The notes under the pieces: model-generated | Databases searched by the model: none | What the model was told of the DNA's origin: nothing | The model's input: only the letters and a program-made list of their open reading frames with translations | Program-made: the position numbers and the translations under genes | Assembly: GCA_918219625.1 (NCBI GenBank) | Contig: CAKJXT010000033.1 | Span: forward strand, 1 to 8,890 | Source: Bacilli bacterium | GTDB taxonomy: Bacteria > Bacillota_I > Bacilli_A > RF39 > UBA660 | Direction of reading: 5' to 3' | Length of the DNA: 8,890 nt | In this document: positions 1 through 5,954 of the stretch, in pieces | Layout of the letters: each line of letters begins with the position of its first letter | How positions within the stretch are numbered: the first letter of the stretch is position 1

Positions 1-282
1 AATATCATTAGCAAGTATAGAGAATTACCTAACACAAAAGATGCAAGAAACTTCATGAGATTCTTTTTATCCGGTGCTAGTATGTGCGAATTTGACAAGC
101 AAGGAAGAGTAAAAATTAACACACCACTTATAGAATATGCAAATTTAGAAAAAGACTGCGTAATAATAGGAGTAAATGATCACTTAGAAGTATGGGACAA
201 AAATCTATGGGATACATTTATGAATGAAAAACTTGATGACTTGTCAGATATAGCTGATAACCTATTCGGAACAAATATATAG
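1..282 (+). CDS. mraZ: Transcriptional regulator MraZ, 3' part only
   Basis: The reading frame is open from base 1 to a TAG stop, giving the last 93 residues of a protein that is usually about 142 aa, so roughly 50 N-terminal residues lie outside the window. The visible part contains the second AbrB-like half of MraZ: a run ending MRFFLSGASMCEFD, the conserved DxxGR signature as DKQGR (bases 94-108), and the IxGVNDHLEVWD strand typical of the family. MraZ is a ring-forming DNA-binding protein that binds direct repeats upstream of its own operon and controls the division and cell wall cluster. The in-frame ATG at 55 is internal and is not the start. It stops 8 bases before rsmH, the standard partner, and its stop codon overlaps the rsmH Shine-Dalgarno site. 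The operon promoter is outside the window. Confidence 0.93.
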   Translation, partial: NIISKYRELPNTKDARNFMRFFLSGASMCEFDKQGRVKINTPLIEYANLEKDCVIIGVNDHLEVWDKNLWDTFMNEKLDDLSDIADNLFGTNI

Positions 283-290
283 GAGGGATT

Positions 291-1208
291 ATGCATAAAA
301 GTGTTTTACTAGATGAATGCCTCGAATATTTGAATCTGAAAGATGATAGTGTGATTGTAGACTGCACACTAGGATATGGCGGGCATAGTAGCAATATACT
401 AAAGAAAATAAAAAGGGGTTTTCTTTTCGCCTTTGACCAAGACGATGAAGCAATAAAATCAAGCAGAAATCGTCTGGATGAGATATCCGATAACTACGAA
501 ATAATAAAATCGAATTTCAAAAACATAAAAAAAGAATTAGAAAAAAGAAATATTAAAACGGTTAATGGAATACTTTATGACATTGGGGTATCAAGTCCGC
601 AATTAGATGAAGACTATAGAGGTTTCTCATTTCATAAAGATGCAAAACTAGACATGCGTATGGATCAAACACAAAGTTTTAGTGCTTATGAATTAATAAA
701 TAACTATGAATATAAAGACTTAGTTAGAATATTCATAAACTATGGTGAAGAAAAATACGCAACAAGTATTGCTAAAAATATAATAAAAAATAGAGAACAA
801 AAACCTATAGAAACAACACTAGAACTAGTTGAGATAATAAAAAACTCAGTCCCAGAAAAATATAAAAGAGAAAAACATCCAGCTAGAAAAGTATTTCAAG
901 CAATAAGAATTGAAGTTAATAAAGAATTAGAAGTGTTCGAAGAAAGTCTAAAAGATGCTTTAGAACTACTAGATATAAATGGAAGAATATGTGTAATAAC
1001 ATTTCATTCATTAGAAGATAAAATATGTAAAGACATATTTAAAAGTGTATCTGATATAGATAAAAATATGAAAAATCTTCCAATAATACCAGAAGAATAT
1101 TTGCCAAAATACAAAATAATAGCAAATATAAAACCATCAAAAGATGAATTGGAAGAAAATCCAAGAGCTAGAAGCGCAAAATTAAGAGTAATAGAAAGGG
1201 TAAGATAG
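291..1208 (+). CDS. rsmH: 16S rRNA (cytosine(1402)-N4)-methyltransferase RsmH
   Basis: This 305-aa protein has the normal length and motif order of RsmH (MraW), which uses S-adenosylmethionine to methylate N4 of C1402 in the decoding centre of 16S rRNA. The SAM-binding loop DCTLGYGGHS is at residues 24-33, followed by the acidic FDQD strand end near 48-51. The family signature DIGVSSPQLD is at 97-106, HPARKVFQAIRIEVNKEL starts at 196, FHSLED is at 238-243, and the C-terminal NPRARSAKLR element is present. The start is supported by an AGGAGG at 281-286 that overlaps the mraZ stop. The ftsL-like gene starts two bases after the TAG stop. Nothing looks truncated. Confidence 0.97.
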   Translation: MHKSVLLDECLEYLNLKDDSVIVDCTLGYGGHSSNILKKIKRGFLFAFDQDDEAIKSSRNRLDEISDNYEIIKSNFKNIKKELEKRNIKTVNGILYDIGVSSPQLDEDYRGFSFHKDAKLDMRMDQTQSFSAYELINNYEYKDLVRIFINYGEEKYATSIAKNIIKNREQKPIETTLELVEIIKNSVPEKYKREKHPARKVFQAIRIEVNKELEVFEESLKDALELLDINGRICVITFHSLEDKICKDIFKSVSDIDKNMKNLPIIPEEYLPKYKIIANIKPSKDELEENPRARSAKLRVIERVR

Positions 1209-1209
1209 T

Positions 1210-1503
1210 ATGAGCAAGAAGAAAAGAAAATTAAAAATATCTAAAGGTGAAAAACTACTATACACATGTGCAGTACTAGCACTTTGCTCTACTTTTCTTG
1301 TGAAAATTTTTTGCGGTGCTAGTATTGGAAATTTAAACATTATGGTTGAAAAATTAAAATCAGACGTATCAACTCAATCAAAGAAAAATGAATCATTAAC
1401 AATGCAAGTTAATGAACTAACATCTTTTGACTATGTTAATAATATTGTAAAAAATATGGGTTTAGCGTATAATAATGAAAACATTATAATAATTAACGAG
1501 TAG
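1210..1503 (+). CDS. ftsL: FtsL-like cell division protein
   Basis: This is a 97-aa bitopic protein with a very basic N terminus (KKKRKLK, residues 3-9), one hydrophobic segment at about 16-35, and a polar extracytoplasmic part of about 60 residues with heptad-like spacing (LNIMVEKLKSDV through LTMQVNEL) that suggests a short coiled coil. Size, topology and position between rsmH and a class B PBP match FtsL, which in Firmicutes works with DivIC/FtsB and DivIB to activate the septal transpeptidase and FtsW. Primary sequence is poorly conserved in this family, so the call rests on topology and position; a member of the related DivIC/septum-formation-initiator group is the alternative. It starts one base after the rsmH stop, with AAAGGG at 1195-1200 as a modest ribosome binding site. 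Confidence 0.75.
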   Translation: MSKKKRKLKISKGEKLLYTCAVLALCSTFLVKIFCGASIGNLNIMVEKLKSDVSTQSKKNESLTMQVNELTSFDYVNNIVKNMGLAYNNENIIIINE

Positions 1504-1514
1504 AAGGTGCTTAC

Positions 1515-3644
1515 ATGAAAACAAGAAATAGGAAAAAAAATTGGAAATTACCCAAGAAAATTTATGCCTTTTTTCTTGTTTTTATTTTTGCACTTTTTTT
1601 GCAATTAATAAGACTGTCTACATTTAAAACAGTATATGGAATAAATATGAGAGAATTCTCATTAAATAGAAATACAACATCAAATACAATATATGCAAAA
1701 AGAGGAAGTGTATTTGATAGAGACGGAAATCCTTTAGCGATAAATGTAACATCATACACAGTAATTGCCTATCTATCTCCAAAAAGAACTGGTTCATCAA
1801 GCACAGTTAAACACGTACAAGATCCTGAATACACTGCATATAAACTATCTCCAATATTAGATATGTCAGTAGAAAAATTAACAAACTTAATGAGCCAAAA
1901 TGCATATCAAGTGGAATTAGGTCCAGGTGGAAGAGGAATAACAGAATTAAAAAAACAAGAAATAGAAGCTTTAGAACTACCAGGAATTGATTTTATAGAA
2001 GATCAAAAAAGATACTATCCAAATGGCGACTTTGCTTCGTATGCAATAGGATATGCTAAGAAAAATGATGATGGCAGCATAATTGGTGAAATGGGAATAG
2101 AATCAAAATATGATGATCAACTAAAAGGTATTGATGGGCACGAAGAATATCAAAGAGATCTAAATGGATATAAAATACCTGACACTCCAGAAATAAGAAC
2201 AAATCCAGTAAACGGGAATGATATATATTTGACAATTGACTCAAATATACAAAGATTTATAGAAACAGCAGTAAAAGAGAATAGTGAAAAATACAATCCT
2301 GAATGGATGGTAATGGCAGTTATGGATGCAAAAACGGGAGATATTCTAGGAAGTTCGTCAACGCCATCATTTGATCCAAATATAAAAAATATAACAAACT
2401 ACGAAAATCCTTTGGCTTCATACCTGTTTGAACCAGGTTCAACAATGAAAATATATACATATATGTGCGCATTAGAATCGGGAAAATATGATGGAAATAA
2501 GACTTTTACGTCAGGAAAATATAAAATAGGTGACGATACAGTAAAAGATTGGAATAGTGGATATGGTTGGGGAAATATCACATACGATTTAGGATTTGAA
2601 TACTCAAGTAATGTCGGAATAGCTAACATCGTAAATATAATAGTAACAAAAGAACAATTAAAAGAATGTTTTCAAAAATATGGATTTGATGATATAACTG
2701 GAATTGAACTTGGAAGGGAACTATCTAAAAAATTGACATTTAAATATCCAATAGAAGTAGCAAATGCAGGCTTTGGCCAAGGGATACTTACAACACCAAT
2801 TCAACATCTTCAAGGATTAACAATAATAAGTAATAATGGAAAAATGTTAAAACCTCACATAGTTGAAAAAATAGTAGACTCGAACACAGAAAAAACATTA
2901 TATACTAGAAGTATAGAAGAAACAGAACAACTTGTATCAAAAGATACAGTAAATTACATGAAAAATTTGATGTACAATGTTGTAAATGCTAATAATGAGG
3001 GAACAACAGGAAAAAGATATAGAATAGATGGCTTAGATATAATCGGTAAAACTGGAACTGCTCAATTATACGATGAAAAAAATGGTGGATATTTAACAGG
3101 CGCAAATGACTATATATACTCATTTGCGGGAATGTTTCCTAAGGATAATCCTGAAATAATTATATATGCGGCAATAAAAAAACCTAACTATGGAAATACA
3201 GTCGCAATATCAGACTCTGTAGTAAGTCTAATAAAAAATATAGCAAAATATAAAAATATTAATACAAAGCAAAGAGAAAAAACAAATATAGAAAACTATG
3301 ATCTAGAAAACTATATTAATAAAGATATAGAACGATCAAAACAAAAATTAATAGAAAAAGGCTTAAATGTTATAACAATAGGTAATGGAGATACAATAGT
3401 AGATTATTATCCAAAGCAAAAAATAACAACAAATGATAGAATAATATTAATAACAAATGGAAACGAATTCAAAATGCCTAATATGACAAATTGGTCAAAA
3501 CGAGAGACAAAATATTTATTAGACTATCTAAAAATAAAATATAATATTATAGGAGAAGGATATGTAACAGAACAAAATATACCAGAAGGAACTGTAATAA
3601 CTAATGAATTAGAATTGGAAATTAAACTAAATAAGAAAGTTTAA
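1515..3644 (+). CDS. pbpB: Class B penicillin-binding protein, septal transpeptidase with two PASTA repeats
   Basis: This 709-aa membrane-anchored transpeptidase would cross-link peptidoglycan at the septum. It has a basic N terminus, one transmembrane helix at about 16-34, and a dimerisation/linker domain beginning near YAKRGSVFDRDGNPLA (about 60-75). The penicillin-binding domain spans roughly 255-575 with all three catalytic motifs: STMK at 309-312 (nucleophile Ser309), SSN at 364-366 and KTG at 512-514. Two C-terminal segments, about 590-648 and 650-708, have the pattern of PASTA repeats. Two repeats resemble Bacillus PbpB and pneumococcal PBP2x more than SpoVD, which has one. The gene starts 11 bases after ftsL with AAGGTG at 1504-1509. 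A SpoVD assignment cannot be excluded because no second PBP gene is next to it for comparison. Confidence 0.9.
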   Translation: MKTRNRKKNWKLPKKIYAFFLVFIFALFLQLIRLSTFKTVYGINMREFSLNRNTTSNTIYAKRGSVFDRDGNPLAINVTSYTVIAYLSPKRTGSSSTVKHVQDPEYTAYKLSPILDMSVEKLTNLMSQNAYQVELGPGGRGITELKKQEIEALELPGIDFIEDQKRYYPNGDFASYAIGYAKKNDDGSIIGEMGIESKYDDQLKGIDGHEEYQRDLNGYKIPDTPEIRTNPVNGNDIYLTIDSNIQRFIETAVKENSEKYNPEWMVMAVMDAKTGDILGSSSTPSFDPNIKNITNYENPLASYLFEPGSTMKIYTYMCALESGKYDGNKTFTSGKYKIGDDTVKDWNSGYGWGNITYDLGFEYSSNVGIANIVNIIVTKEQLKECFQKYGFDDITGIELGRELSKKLTFKYPIEVANAGFGQGILTTPIQHLQGLTIISNNGKMLKPHIVEKIVDSNTEKTLYTRSIEETEQLVSKDTVNYMKNLMYNVVNANNEGTTGKRYRIDGLDIIGKTGTAQLYDEKNGGYLTGANDYIYSFAGMFPKDNPEIIIYAAIKKPNYGNTVAISDSVVSLIKNIAKYKNINTKQREKTNIENYDLENYINKDIERSKQKLIEKGLNVITIGNGDTIVDYYPKQKITTNDRIILITNGNEFKMPNMTNWSKRETKYLLDYLKIKYNIIGEGYVTEQNIPEGTVITNELELEIKLNKKV

Positions 3645-3665
3645 TTTCTTTTTTAATAAAAAAAG
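3633..3665 (+). terminator. Weak AT-only hairpins after pbpB, possible terminator
   Basis: Two overlapping inverted repeats sit at the pbpB stop. AAGAAA (3633-3638) can pair with TTTCTT (3645-3650), followed by four further T residues. Alternatively CTTTTTT (3648-3654) can pair with AAAAAAG (3659-3665). Both stems lack GC pairs, so termination would be weak. The position between pbpB and a strong new promoter is suitable. Low confidence: A/T runs are expected by chance in this base composition. Confidence 0.3.
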
Positions 3666-3675
3666 TAAAATATAC

Positions 3676-3690
3676 TTGACATTATGTAAA
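3676..3690. promoter_or_regulatory. Candidate operator palindrome over the -35 box
   Basis: The 15-base element TTGACATTATGTAAA is an imperfect palindrome centred on T3683: the core ACAT-T-ATGT is perfect and is flanked by matching TT/AA, with one mismatched pair (G3678/A3688). It contains the whole -35 box. Small XRE regulators commonly repress their own promoter through such short dyads, so it is a plausible autoregulatory site; this is inferred from position and symmetry only. Confidence 0.4.
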
Positions 3691-3704
3691 AATTATATTA
3701 TATT
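3676..3704 (+). promoter_or_regulatory. Sigma-A promoter of the XRE operon
   Basis: A perfect -35 box TTGACA (3676-3681) is separated by 17 bases from TATATT (3699-3704). Transcription would begin near 3711, leaving a very short leader before the AAGGAGG (3713-3719) and the ATG at 3724. It lies in the only gap between pbpB and the regulator gene, so it most likely drives the four genes from 3724 to 5688. Confidence 0.8.
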
Positions 3705-3723
3705 ATTGGCGTAAGGAGGCAAA

Positions 3724-3933
3724 ATGAAGAATGTTAAGTTAAAAAGTGCGAGAGTTTTAAAAGACTTATCGCAAGAAGAACTTGCAGAAAAAGCAGGCGT
3801 ATCTAGGCAAACTATAATAGCAATAGAAAAAGGAGACTATAATCCAACTATAAATCTTTGCATTAAGATTTGTAAGATATTAGATAAAAAACTAGACGAT
3901 TTATTTTGGGAGGATGAAAATGAAAAAAAATAA
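3724..3933 (+). CDS. Small XRE-family helix-turn-helix regulator
   Basis: The protein is 69 aa and consists almost entirely of one HTH domain of the Cro/C1 (XRE) type. The helix-turn-helix runs over about residues 16-36, from SQEELAEKAGVS to the recognition helix RQTIIAIEKG, followed by the family's YNPTINLCIKICKIL helix and the typical ending of short Firmicutes regulators (LDDLFW). There is no ligand-binding or oligomerisation domain beyond this. A near-ideal AAGGAGG at 3713-3719 fixes the start. Its last 14 bases overlap the next gene, so the two are translationally coupled. Small XRE proteins of this form are often encoded directly before a small membrane protein, as here. The DNA target and signal are unknown; autorepression through the palindrome at 3676-3690 is inferred. 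Confidence 0.9.
   Translation: MKNVKLKSARVLKDLSQEELAEKAGVSRQTIIAIEKGDYNPTINLCIKICKILDKKLDDLFWEDENEKK
3908..3913 (+). promoter_or_regulatory. Ribosome binding site that decides the membrane protein start
   Basis: GGGAGG lies directly against an ATG at 3914 (no spacer) but six bases before a second in-frame ATG at 3920. The second is therefore the likely start, two codons shorter than the longest frame. The site lies inside the end of the XRE gene. Confidence 0.7.
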
Positions 3934-4384
3934 TAAATTAGACGGAATATTTAATAATAATGAAATATTTAATAATAATCAAAAAGATGAAAGAGAACAA
4001 CAAATTAATAATGAAATATATTCAGATGCATTAGCGAAAGTATGTATAATAATACAAATATTTTGGTTGTTATCAAGTTTTATAGCAAAAGATATTCAAA
4101 TGTTACTTTATGCTAATTCACTAGTGTTTTTTACATCATTAGTATGTTTTATAACAAATATAAAATCGATAAGAAAAAACGTACTTGGGAACAGTATAAG
4201 AAAAGCGACATTTGAATTTGGTGGTTTATGCATTCCAACATTTGTATTATTAGTTTTCTTAATAATAAGTAGGATTTTTAATAAGACTTCTCTAATAGGA
4301 TATATAACAGTAATTGTCTTTTTAATAATATACTATCCAACAATTAATATAATATATAAAAAAATATACGATAGGAGCAGATAA
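3920..4384 (+). CDS. Four-helix membrane protein coupled to the XRE regulator
   Basis: The 154-aa product has an Asn-rich, charged cytoplasmic-looking head (residues 1-35) followed by four hydrophobic segments at about 38-56, 60-79, 101-119 and 125-146, with a basic loop (KSIRKN) between segments 2 and 3 and a basic tail. The head contains KDEREQQINNEIYSDAL just before the first helix. A DER-x-x-x-I-x-x-x-x motif at this place is seen in several unnamed Firmicutes membrane families encoded next to small XRE regulators (DUF6773-like proteins, from memory), but I cannot confirm membership. No enzymatic or transporter motif is visible. An 18-base tandem duplication in the head is listed separately. 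The gene overlaps the XRE gene by 14 bases and ends two bases before the MazF-like gene. A role as sensor or target of the regulator is inference. Confidence 0.75.
   Translation: MKKNNKLDGIFNNNEIFNNNQKDEREQQINNEIYSDALAKVCIIIQIFWLLSSFIAKDIQMLLYANSLVFFTSLVCFITNIKSIRKNVLGNSIRKATFEFGGLCIPTFVLLVFLIISRIFNKTSLIGYITVIVFLIIYYPTINIIYKKIYDRSR
3944..3979 (+). repeat. 18-base tandem duplication inside the membrane protein gene
   Basis: Two adjacent 18-base units (3944-3961 and 3962-3979) differ only at their second base (G in the first, A in the second). They encode GIFNNN and EIFNNN in the hydrophilic head of the protein. The unit is a multiple of three, so the frame is kept. It looks like recent slippage. 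Confidence 0.85.
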
Positions 4385-4386
4385 AA

Positions 4387-4875
4387 ATGATAACAGGAAC
4401 AATTGTAACAACAAGCCATTTAAGATTCTCATCAGGCCATATTGATGAAAAAAATGACAGACCATGTATATTCTTGTTTGAAAAAGAAGAAAATCAAAAA
4501 TATGGATATATAATGCCACTAACTAGTAAGGTAGAAAGATTCAACGATGATTGTGATAGATTTATTTTTATTCATGAAGAAATATATAGGTATAGAACAT
4601 TGAGTTTTGCAAGAGTTGATGGTATGATACGCGTGCCAATAGAAGATTTAACCTCTACAGGAATAGTTTTGAAAAAACAAACACTATTATTTTTATTTAA
4701 GAAAATAAGAGAATTTGCTGTAAAAAGAAGAACAACTGATATATTGGATGACGCAATGGTGGTTTTAACAAGTCTTGGTGACACATTAGATGATAAGCAA
4801 GGACAGATGAAACATGAAACAAAAAGCGAAAGAAAAGCAAGAATCAGGAAAATGAAAAGATCTTGTGTAGGATAA
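4387..4875 (+). CDS. PemK/MazF-like protein with C-terminal extension
   Basis: The 162-aa protein has an N-terminal part of about 110 residues with the PemK/MazF layout: an opening strand GTIV (4-7), a loop with GHIDEKNDRP (17-26), a strand CIFLFE, then YGYIMPLTSK (39-48). In MazF toxins an Arg in an RP motif and a Thr in a TS motif are catalytic for RNA cleavage; Arg25-Pro26 and Thr46-Ser47 sit at matching places here. The following ARVDGMIRVPIEDLTSTG segment fits the last strands. The C-terminal 50 residues are extra and highly charged, ending in a basic tail (KSERKARIRKMKR). No MazE-like antitoxin is adjacent. AGGAG at 4375-4379 precedes the ATG, two bases after the membrane gene. The family call comes from motif resemblance; toxicity is unproven, and a non-toxic PemK-fold protein is equally possible. 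Confidence 0.6.
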   Translation: MITGTIVTTSHLRFSSGHIDEKNDRPCIFLFEKEENQKYGYIMPLTSKVERFNDDCDRFIFIHEEIYRYRTLSFARVDGMIRVPIEDLTSTGIVLKKQTLLFLFKKIREFAVKRRTTDILDDAMVVLTSLGDTLDDKQGQMKHETKSERKARIRKMKRSCVG

Positions 4876-4899
4876 TATATAATCAAAGAAGGTGAGCCT

Positions 4900-5688
4900 A
4901 TGCTAGAGATAGTAAATGGAATGAGTGAATATGGAGTTTTAAAAAGGTCCAAACTTTTTAAGAAAGAAAATATAATTGAGATGGCACTTCTTTTAAATGT
5001 TGGTTCAATTAAAGACTTGGAAAGCACGGAAATTAAGACAACTTGTGATGCAATGATAGATGTAAAAGGAAAAATAGAAAACTTAAAAAATAAATTGAAA
5101 TGCAATAATATTGTAAGAATATGGTTTTCATCACTTGATAGCGAAGATTATAGTTTCTTTCTCTTTGTAATATATTTAATAAATAAGATGAATAAAGAAA
5201 TAAAAATAAACATAATAAATGTTGGAACAATACCAAAGAATGACAAATTAAAGTATGGACCATATTGGAGTCTTGGATGTTTTTCTCCTAATGAAATAAA
5301 AGAACTTTTACAATTCGAAAAGCAATTAACACAAGAAGAAATAATTGATATATCAAAAGAATGGATAAAATTAGAAAAAGAAAATGGAGACTTAAGAATA
5401 ATAGATAATAAAAAATTAAAATCAGTGAACTATGGATTTCTAGACAAAACAATACTGGAAGAATTATCTAAATATGAAGAAGTTGATGAAATAAGATTTA
5501 TTGTTGATTTAATGATAAGAGAAAGAGAAAAACATGACTTAGGTGGAATAAATGGTGAAATAATTTTTAGTTATAGAATAGATGAACTAATAAAACAAAA
5601 TAAAATTAAAATAGTAAGAGATAGATTAGCAGTAAATGCAATTAATGAATTAGAAAAAAGAATTGTAATTAAAATAGTAAAAGAATAA
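4900..5688 (+). CDS. DUF1835/DUF3658-like protein
   Basis: The 262-aa soluble protein follows the pattern I associate with DUF1835 (N-terminal) plus DUF3658 (C-terminal). It opens with MLEIVNGMSEYGVLKRS, like the IVNGDS start of DUF1835 proteins. It has IVRIWFSSLDSEDYSFFLFV at 71-90, where the family has a conserved Trp and a short polar stretch before a helix. Then come LTQEEIIDISKEWIKLEKEN (143-162) with LR at 165-166, LDKTILEEL (181-189), and a C-terminal FSYRIDELIKQNKIKIV (223-239) resembling the family's WRI-x-x-LI ending. There is no signal peptide or transmembrane segment. The biochemical function of this family is unknown to me. GAAGGTGA at 4888-4895 places the start at the ATG, 24 bases after the MazF-like gene, making it the last gene of the operon. 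Confidence 0.7.
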   Translation: MLEIVNGMSEYGVLKRSKLFKKENIIEMALLLNVGSIKDLESTEIKTTCDAMIDVKGKIENLKNKLKCNNIVRIWFSSLDSEDYSFFLFVIYLINKMNKEIKINIINVGTIPKNDKLKYGPYWSLGCFSPNEIKELLQFEKQLTQEEIIDISKEWIKLEKENGDLRIIDNKKLKSVNYGFLDKTILEELSKYEEVDEIRFIVDLMIREREKHDLGGINGEIIFSYRIDELIKQNKIKIVRDRLAVNAINELEKRIVIKIVKE

Positions 5689-5704
5689 TCAATTAAATAA
5701 TTGA
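5689..5704. repeat. Perfect palindrome overlapping the secE -35 box
   Basis: TCAATT (5689-5694) and AATTGA (5699-5704) form a perfect inverted repeat around the four bases AAAT. The right arm runs into the -35 box. It directly follows the DUF1835-like stop codon and has no T-tract, so it is not a terminator. It may be an operator, or chance in AT-rich DNA. Confidence 0.45.
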
Positions 5705-5729
5705 CAAAACACCAAAGACGTGCTAATAT
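5701..5729 (+). promoter_or_regulatory. Sigma-A promoter of secE-nusG
   Basis: TTGACA (5701-5706), a 17-base spacer, then TAATAT (5724-5729) preceded by TG at 5721-5722 in the extended -10 position. The predicted start is near 5736, about 48 bases before the secE ATG. All elements are near consensus, as expected for a highly expressed housekeeping unit. Confidence 0.82.
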
Positions 5730-5756
5730 TTATGTAGACACGAAACAGGTGTTTTT
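5706..5756 (+). terminator. Inverted repeat around the secE promoter, possible terminator of the upstream operon
   Basis: AAAACACC (5706-5713) is an exact inverse complement of GGTGTTTT (5748-5755), with 34 bases between. The right arm runs into TTTTTATTT, the shape of an intrinsic terminator. Only transcripts from upstream contain both arms, because the secE start lies between them; RNA from the secE promoter carries only the right arm. So it could end the accessory operon without affecting secE. The large loop makes it uncertain. Confidence 0.4.
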
Positions 5757-5772
5757 ATTTTGAAAAAATTTA

Positions 5773-5778
5773 AAGGAG
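5773..5778 (+). promoter_or_regulatory. Ribosome binding site that decides the secE start
   Basis: AAGGAG lies five bases before the ATG at 5784. An in-frame TTG at 5760 would add eight residues (MKKFKGVY) but has no such site and would place the ribosome binding site inside the coding region, so it is rejected. Confidence 0.8.
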
Positions 5779-5783
5779 TCTAT

Positions 5784-5954
5784 ATGAAGAAATTTTTTAA
5801 AAATCTAAAACAAGAATTAAAGAAAGTTAAATGGCCAAACAGAAAAGATATGATTAAATATAGTATCGCAACACTATCAATCATATTGTTCTTCTTTGTA
5901 TTCTTTACAGCAAGTGATTTAATTATAATGGGTATAAAGGAGTTAATGAAATAA
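5784..5954 (+). CDS. secE: Protein translocase subunit SecE
   Basis: This 56-aa single-span protein matches the minimal SecE of Gram-positive bacteria, which clamps the SecY channel of the Sec translocon. The amphipathic N-terminal helix KNLKQELKKVKWPNRKDMIKY (about 6-26) contains the family signature K-V-x-W-P (Trp17-Pro18). One hydrophobic helix follows at about 27-50 with a short tail. Its TAA stop shares its last A with the nusG ATG, so the two genes are translationally coupled in the conserved secE-nusG order. The rpmG (L33) and tRNA genes often found just before secE in Firmicutes are absent here. Confidence 0.95.
   Translation: MKKFFKNLKQELKKVKWPNRKDMIKYSIATLSIILFFFVFFTASDLIIMGIKELMK

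Noticed and set aside
1562..2629. Three minus-strand frames (62-76 codons) opposite pbpB
   Set aside because: All lie within the catalytic, motif-bearing pbpB gene and show no ribosome binding site or family resemblance.
3944..3979. Tandem repeat as a CRISPR or mobile element trace
   Set aside because: Only two adjacent in-frame copies without spacers, inside a coding gene; simple slippage explains it.
4572..5105. Long minus-strand frame (177 codons) across the MazF-like and DUF1835-like genes
   Set aside because: It spans the gap between two well-supported plus-strand genes, has no Shine-Dalgarno site that I can see, and its Phe/Ile/Leu/Ser-rich composition is what the antisense of AT-rich coding sequence gives.
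5760..5783. Longer secE start at TTG
   Set aside because: The AAGGAG at 5773-5778 points to the ATG at 5784, and the extra eight residues are not part of SecE.
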